Source: JASHVB01 sp049522565
GTDB lineage: Bacteria; Pseudomonadota; Alphaproteobacteria; Acetobacterales; Acetobacteraceae
Assembly (NCBI GenBank): GCA_049522565.1
Contig: JBEKNT010000285.1
Span: forward strand, 1-8,783
Direction: 5' to 3'
Length of the DNA: 8,783 nucleotides
This document shows positions 6,108 through 8,783 of this stretch, in pieces. Each line of letters begins with the position of its first letter. Positions within the stretch are counted from its first letter, which is position 1. The notes beneath the pieces were generated by a model, which was not told the origin of the DNA, did no database searches, and saw nothing but the letters and a program-made list of their open reading frames with translations. The position numbers were made by a program, and so were the translations under genes.

Positions 6108-7304
6108 GTGACCGGTTCCCAGACCCGCCTGCGCTCCCTGCCGTTTCTCGCGGCGGGATTTCGCCCGTTTTTCCTGGCTGCCGCGGCGTGGTCGGCCGTC
6201 GCGCTGGCCGTGTGGATCGCCGCGCTGGCCGGCCCATTCGATCTGCCCAGCCGGTTCGACCCGTTGAGCTGGCATATCCACGAAATGCTGTTCGGCTTCG
6301 TCCTGGCGGGAATCGCGGGGTTCCTGCTGACCGCGATCCCCAACTGGACCGGCCGAGCCCCGGTCGCCGGGATCGCGCTCGCGCTGCTGCTGGCATTGTG
6401 GGTGGCCGGGCGCGGCGCCTGCCTGGTCTCCGCCATGCTGCCCGCGTGGCTCGGCGTGGTCGTCGATCTGAGTTTCGCGGTGGCCCTGACGGCAGTGGCC
6501 GCGCACGAGATGATTGCCGCCGGCAACCGGCGCAACTATCCGCTGCTGGCCCCGCTGGTCGTGCTGACCATCGCCAACCTGCTGATGCATTTGCAGGCGG
6601 TGGGCCTCGCCATGACCGGCGATGTCGGCTGGCGACTCGGCGTGGCCTGCGTGCTGGTGCTGATTTCGGTCATCGGCGGCCGCATCGTGCCGACCTTCAC
6701 GCGCAACTGGTTACTGGCGCGCGGCGTGGCGGCGCCGCCGCCGCAGATGGGAACGCTGGACCGGGTCGCGCTCGGCGTCCTGCACGCCGGCTTATTCGCC
6801 TGGGTGTTCCTGCCCGACCAGCCGGCGGTTGGCGTGCTGCTGCTGGCCGGCGCCGTCCTGCAATTCTGGCGGCTGGCGCGGTGGCGCGGCACGGAGACCA
6901 CCGGCGAGGTCCTGCTGGTCGTCCTGCATGTCGGCTATCTGTGGCTGCCGGTCGGCGTCGGCTTGCTCGGGCTGTCGCTGCTGGTCCCGGCCGTGCCGTC
7001 GGCCGCGGCGATCCACGCCCTGACCGGCGGCGCCTTCGGCACCATGCTGCTGGCGGTGATGACGCGCGCGACGCTGGGCCATACCGGCCGCGCCCTGCAC
7101 GCCGACGGCGCGACGGTCGCGATCTACGCGCTGGTGACCGTCGCCGTGCTGCTGCGCATCGCCGCCGCCTGGCCGAGCGCGCTGACCATGGATCTGCTCG
7201 AGGCCGCCGCCGCCGCCTGGATCGCCGCCTTCGCGCTGTTCGTCGCCCATTACGGCCCGATGCTGCTGTGCCAGAATCCCTCTTCTGCCAGCGGGAGAGG
7301 GTAG
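6108..7304 (+). CDS. nnrS: NnrS family membrane protein
   Basis: A 398-residue, very hydrophobic inner-membrane protein with about 10-12 predicted spans. NnrS proteins are haem- and copper-containing and are linked to nitric oxide tolerance and denitrification. Signatures seen: LAAGFRPFFLAAAAW (14-28), WHIHEMLFGFVLAGIAGFLL (55-74) with His56 and His58 as candidate metal ligands, IPNWTGR (77-83), GGRIVPTFTRNWL, and HALTGGAFGTMLLAVMTRATLGHTGR near the C-terminus. The start is GTG at 6108 with GGAGG seven bases upstream; the frame is open much further upstream, but that part is antisense to the regulator and the solute-binding protein. The last residues (QNPSSASGRG) and the TAG lie inside a palindromic repeat, so the natural C-terminus seems to have been replaced. 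It is divergent from a Crp/Fnr regulator with an FNR-type box between, which suggests NO or oxygen control. Confidence 0.9.
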   Translation: MTGSQTRLRSLPFLAAGFRPFFLAAAAWSAVALAVWIAALAGPFDLPSRFDPLSWHIHEMLFGFVLAGIAGFLLTAIPNWTGRAPVAGIALALLLALWVAGRGACLVSAMLPAWLGVVVDLSFAVALTAVAAHEMIAAGNRRNYPLLAPLVVLTIANLLMHLQAVGLAMTGDVGWRLGVACVLVLISVIGGRIVPTFTRNWLLARGVAAPPPQMGTLDRVALGVLHAGLFAWVFLPDQPAVGVLLLAGAVLQFWRLARWRGTETTGEVLLVVLHVGYLWLPVGVGLLGLSLLVPAVPSAAAIHALTGGAFGTMLLAVMTRATLGHTGRALHADGATVAIYALVTVAVLLRIAAAWPSALTMDLLEAAAAAWIAAFALFVAHYGPMLLCQNPSSASGRG

Positions 7305-7418
7305 GGTACGGGGCGTGCGGGCCGCGCAGGGCAGGGAGCCCGTTGCCGCCGGGCGAACGGTGAGGGTGTTGGGGTCCGCCTCGCCCTGCGCTTAACTCTC
7401 CCCCAGGCAACGGGGGAG
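7278..7418. repeat. GC-rich palindromic intergenic element
   Basis: A composite of nested dyads filling the gap between nnrS and the oxidoreductase and running into nnrS. From the left: a 10-bp hairpin with a CCAG loop (7278-7301, two G-T pairs); GCGCAGGGC (7324-7332) against GCCCTGCGC (7383-7391), 9 of 9; GGGAGAG (7293-7299) against CTCTCCC (7396-7402), pairing the two ends; and CTCCCCC (7398-7404) against GGGGGAG (7412-7418) with a 7-base loop. It resembles the 'CCCTCTCCC...GGGAGAGGGT...GGTGAGGG' dispersed elements common in GC-rich proteobacteria (from memory). The first hairpin may also act as a weak terminator for nnrS. Confidence 0.7.
7398..7418 (+). promoter_or_regulatory. Hairpin enclosing the oxidoreductase ribosome binding site
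   Basis: CTCCCCC (7398-7404) can pair perfectly with GGGGGAG (7412-7418), leaving AGGCAAC as loop. The second arm is the only good ribosome binding site for the ATG at 7428, with nine bases from GGAG to ATG. In mRNA the seven G-C-rich pairs would hide the site. Whether this matters in the cell is inference. Confidence 0.45.
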
Positions 7419-7427
7419 CCATCCGAC

Positions 7428-8402
7428 ATGAAGGCCATGGTGTGCGAGGCGTTCGGCGGTCCGGAGGTGCTGGCGTTGCGCGAGGTTCCTGACCCGCCGC
7501 CGCCCGGCCCGGGCGAGATCACCGTGCGCATCCGCGCCCGCGGCGTGCAGTACGTGGACGTGCTGATGCTCGCCGGCAAATACCAGTTCCGTCCCGAGCC
7601 GCCGTTCATTCCCGGCGGCGAGGCGGCCGGCGAGGTGGTCGCCGTCGGCCCGGACGTGACCGCGTTCAAAGCCGGCGACCAGGTGATGAGCCGCCACACG
7701 CTGGGCGCCTGCGCCGAACGCGGCAATGCCAAGGCGGACCTGTGCGACAAGGTGCCCGAGGGCATGAGCCTGGAAGCCGCCGGCGTGTTCCGCGGCGCCT
7801 ATGCCACCGCCTACCACGCCCTGCTGCAACGCGGCCGGATGCAGGCCGGCGAGTGGGTGCTGGTGCACGGCGCCGCCGGCGGCATCGGCATCGCCGCCAT
7901 CCAGGTGGCCAAGGCGTTCGGCGCCAAGGTCATCGCCACCGCGAGCACCGATGAAAAGCGCGCCGCCTGCCTGGAGGAAGGCGCCGACCACGCGATCGGC
8001 TATGCCGGCGGCTTCCTCGACCAGGTGAAGGAACTCACCGGCGGCCATGGCGCCGACATCGCCTACGACCCGATCGGCGCGCAGGTCACCGACGAATCGC
8101 TGCGCTGCCTGGCGTGGTGCGGGCGGTTGCTGATCCTGGGCTTCCTCGGCGGCGGCCCGACCAACATCCGCAGCAACTACCTGCTGATCAAGGGCATCGA
8201 CGCGATCGGCGTGCGCATCGGCGGCCTGAACGAGGCCGCGCCGGAATTGGCCATCGCCAACATGCGCGAACTGACGAAACTCGCCGCGGCGGGAAAACTG
8301 AAGCCGCGCATCTCGCATCGCTTTCCGCTGGAACAGGCGGCCGAGGCATTGCAGGCAGTGATCGACCGCAAGGTGATCGGCAAGGCAGTGCTGACGAGCT
8401 GA
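7428..8402 (+). CDS. Zinc-free quinone oxidoreductase-like dehydrogenase (MDR family)
   Basis: A 324-residue cytoplasmic enzyme of the medium-chain dehydrogenase/reductase superfamily, NADPH:quinone oxidoreductase (zeta-crystallin) branch. It would reduce a quinone or an alpha,beta-unsaturated carbonyl with NAD(P)H. The N-terminal GroES-like catalytic domain (1-125) includes PEVLALREVPDPPPPGPGE and FIPGGEAAGEVVAVG (60-74). The nucleotide-binding domain follows, with GEWVLVHGAAGGIG then IAAIQVAK (141-162), which fits the family signature with L, two small residues, GGxG, Q and K in place. No cluster of four cysteines for structural zinc is present, as expected for this branch. Length is normal. 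The start is the ATG at 7428 after GGGGGAG. It follows nnrS on the same strand after 123 bp of palindromic repeat, so co-transcription is uncertain. The actual substrate cannot be told; acyl-CoA reductase-like members also exist. Confidence 0.92.
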   Translation: MKAMVCEAFGGPEVLALREVPDPPPPGPGEITVRIRARGVQYVDVLMLAGKYQFRPEPPFIPGGEAAGEVVAVGPDVTAFKAGDQVMSRHTLGACAERGNAKADLCDKVPEGMSLEAAGVFRGAYATAYHALLQRGRMQAGEWVLVHGAAGGIGIAAIQVAKAFGAKVIATASTDEKRAACLEEGADHAIGYAGGFLDQVKELTGGHGADIAYDPIGAQVTDESLRCLAWCGRLLILGFLGGGPTNIRSNYLLIKGIDAIGVRIGGLNEAAPELAIANMRELTKLAAAGKLKPRISHRFPLEQAAEALQAVIDRKVIGKAVLTS

Positions 8403-8453
8403 GGGTTCGCCGCGGAATAACTGCGTCAGTTGACCTGCGGACCGTGCCCAATT

Positions 8454-8568
8454 CGTCATGGTCCGCGCAGGCGGACCATCCACGACTTTCCTTTATGTGA
8501 GCCGCAAAGTCGTGGATGGCGGGCCGGAGCCTGCCCCCGGCCACTTGACCCGGGGGCCCGCCATGACG
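8454..8568. repeat. Palindromic intergenic repeat, first copy
   Basis: Outer arms are CGTCATGG (8454-8461) and CCATGACG (8561-8568). Inside lie CCATCCACGACTTT (8476-8489) and AAAGTCGTGGATGG (8506-8519), a perfect 14-bp dyad with a 16-base loop, and a second hairpin, GCCCCCGG (8533-8540) against CCGGGGGC (8550-8557). The element begins about 50 bases after the oxidoreductase stop and could end its transcript, though no T-run follows. Confidence 0.75.
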
Positions 8569-8654
8569 GGACGGACGATGCTGCGCCGCATGGTGATTCG
8601 TTTATCTCTCGGCAGGCGCTGAGCTTCATACCAACCGTCCGAAAGATCGACGAA

Positions 8655-8761
8655 TGGCACGCTCCGTCCCAACCGTCATCACCGGGCCTGACCCGGCGAT
8701 CTATGCAGTCGCGGTGGCGCGATAGATGGCCGGGCCATGACGGTTGGGACGGACCGTGCCA
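8655..8761. repeat. Palindromic intergenic repeat, second copy
   Basis: Outer arms at 8655-8679 and 8737-8761 match in 24 of 25 positions, including TCCGTCCCAACCGTCAT (8663-8679) against its exact complement. Inner arms are GACCCGGCGATCTAT (8690-8704) and ATAGATGGCCGGGCC (8722-8736), 13 of 15. The left half carries an extra ten bases (CACCGGGCCT) between the arms. Such high arm identity suggests a recently copied or selected element. Confidence 0.8.
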
Positions 8762-8783
8762 GCCATGCGAGAGTCAGTGTTTC

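Larger units (their letters stand above)
8403..8783. other. Gene-free tail made largely of palindromic repeats
   Basis: No credible coding frame is seen in the last 381 bases. The region holds two large palindromes, listed separately. Both carry a TGACCCGG core and an end reading CATGACGG followed shortly by GGGACGGAC, so they look like two related dispersed elements side by side. The octamer ACCGTGCC occurs at 8441-8448 and again at 8753-8760, near the outer ends of the pair. Confidence 0.6.

Noticed and set aside
7392..8483. 363-residue minus-strand open frame
   Set aside because: It is the antisense shadow of the quinone oxidoreductase-like gene, whose own frame carries clear family motifs.

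Overview
The window is GC-rich with strong G/C at third codon positions. Together with an NnrS/Crp-Fnr pair, a SpoIIAA-like protein, a RelE/ParE toxin-antitoxin pair and intergenic palindromes of the 'GGGCCTGACCCGG / CCATGACGG' type, this suggests an alphaproteobacterium, perhaps Rhodospirillales/Acetobacteraceae. That placement is inference from style, not from a marker gene.

Left part (1-3300), accessory in character. On the minus strand, reading from about 2400 down to 130, are a SpoIIAA-like (STAS/SEC14) protein, an unrecognised short open frame that may be frameshifted, a small protein with a Cys-16-His arrangement resembling the CheD/CNF1 deamidase fold, and an unrecognised lipoprotein. 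Divergent from the SpoIIAA-like gene, on the plus strand, is a type II toxin-antitoxin operon (ribbon-helix-helix antitoxin, RelE/ParE toxin). It has a recognisable promoter and an 11-bp tandem repeat over the -10 element that could be its operator. A large AT-rich dyad repeat (3336-3482) separates the toxin from the next, convergent gene.

Right part (3545-8402), ordinary metabolic and regulatory genes. An orphan family-5 (Dpp/Opp-type) periplasmic solute-binding protein lies on the minus strand, 82 bp downstream of a Crp/Fnr-type regulator. The regulator diverges from nnrS, a multi-span membrane protein of nitric oxide/denitrification metabolism. An FNR/DNR-type box (TTGAC-N4-ATCAA) sits between the two, so the regulator probably controls nnrS, itself, or both in response to NO or low oxygen. 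Downstream of nnrS is a zinc-free quinone oxidoreductase-like dehydrogenase.

Two kinds of intergenic repeat are prominent. A GC-rich palindromic element (7278-7418) forms the end of nnrS, supplying its stop codon and last residues, and also carries the ribosome binding site of the next gene. The gene-free tail (8403-8783) contains two large palindromes. No clearly novel system is evident. The best candidate for new biology is the Cys/His protein at 1077-1667.
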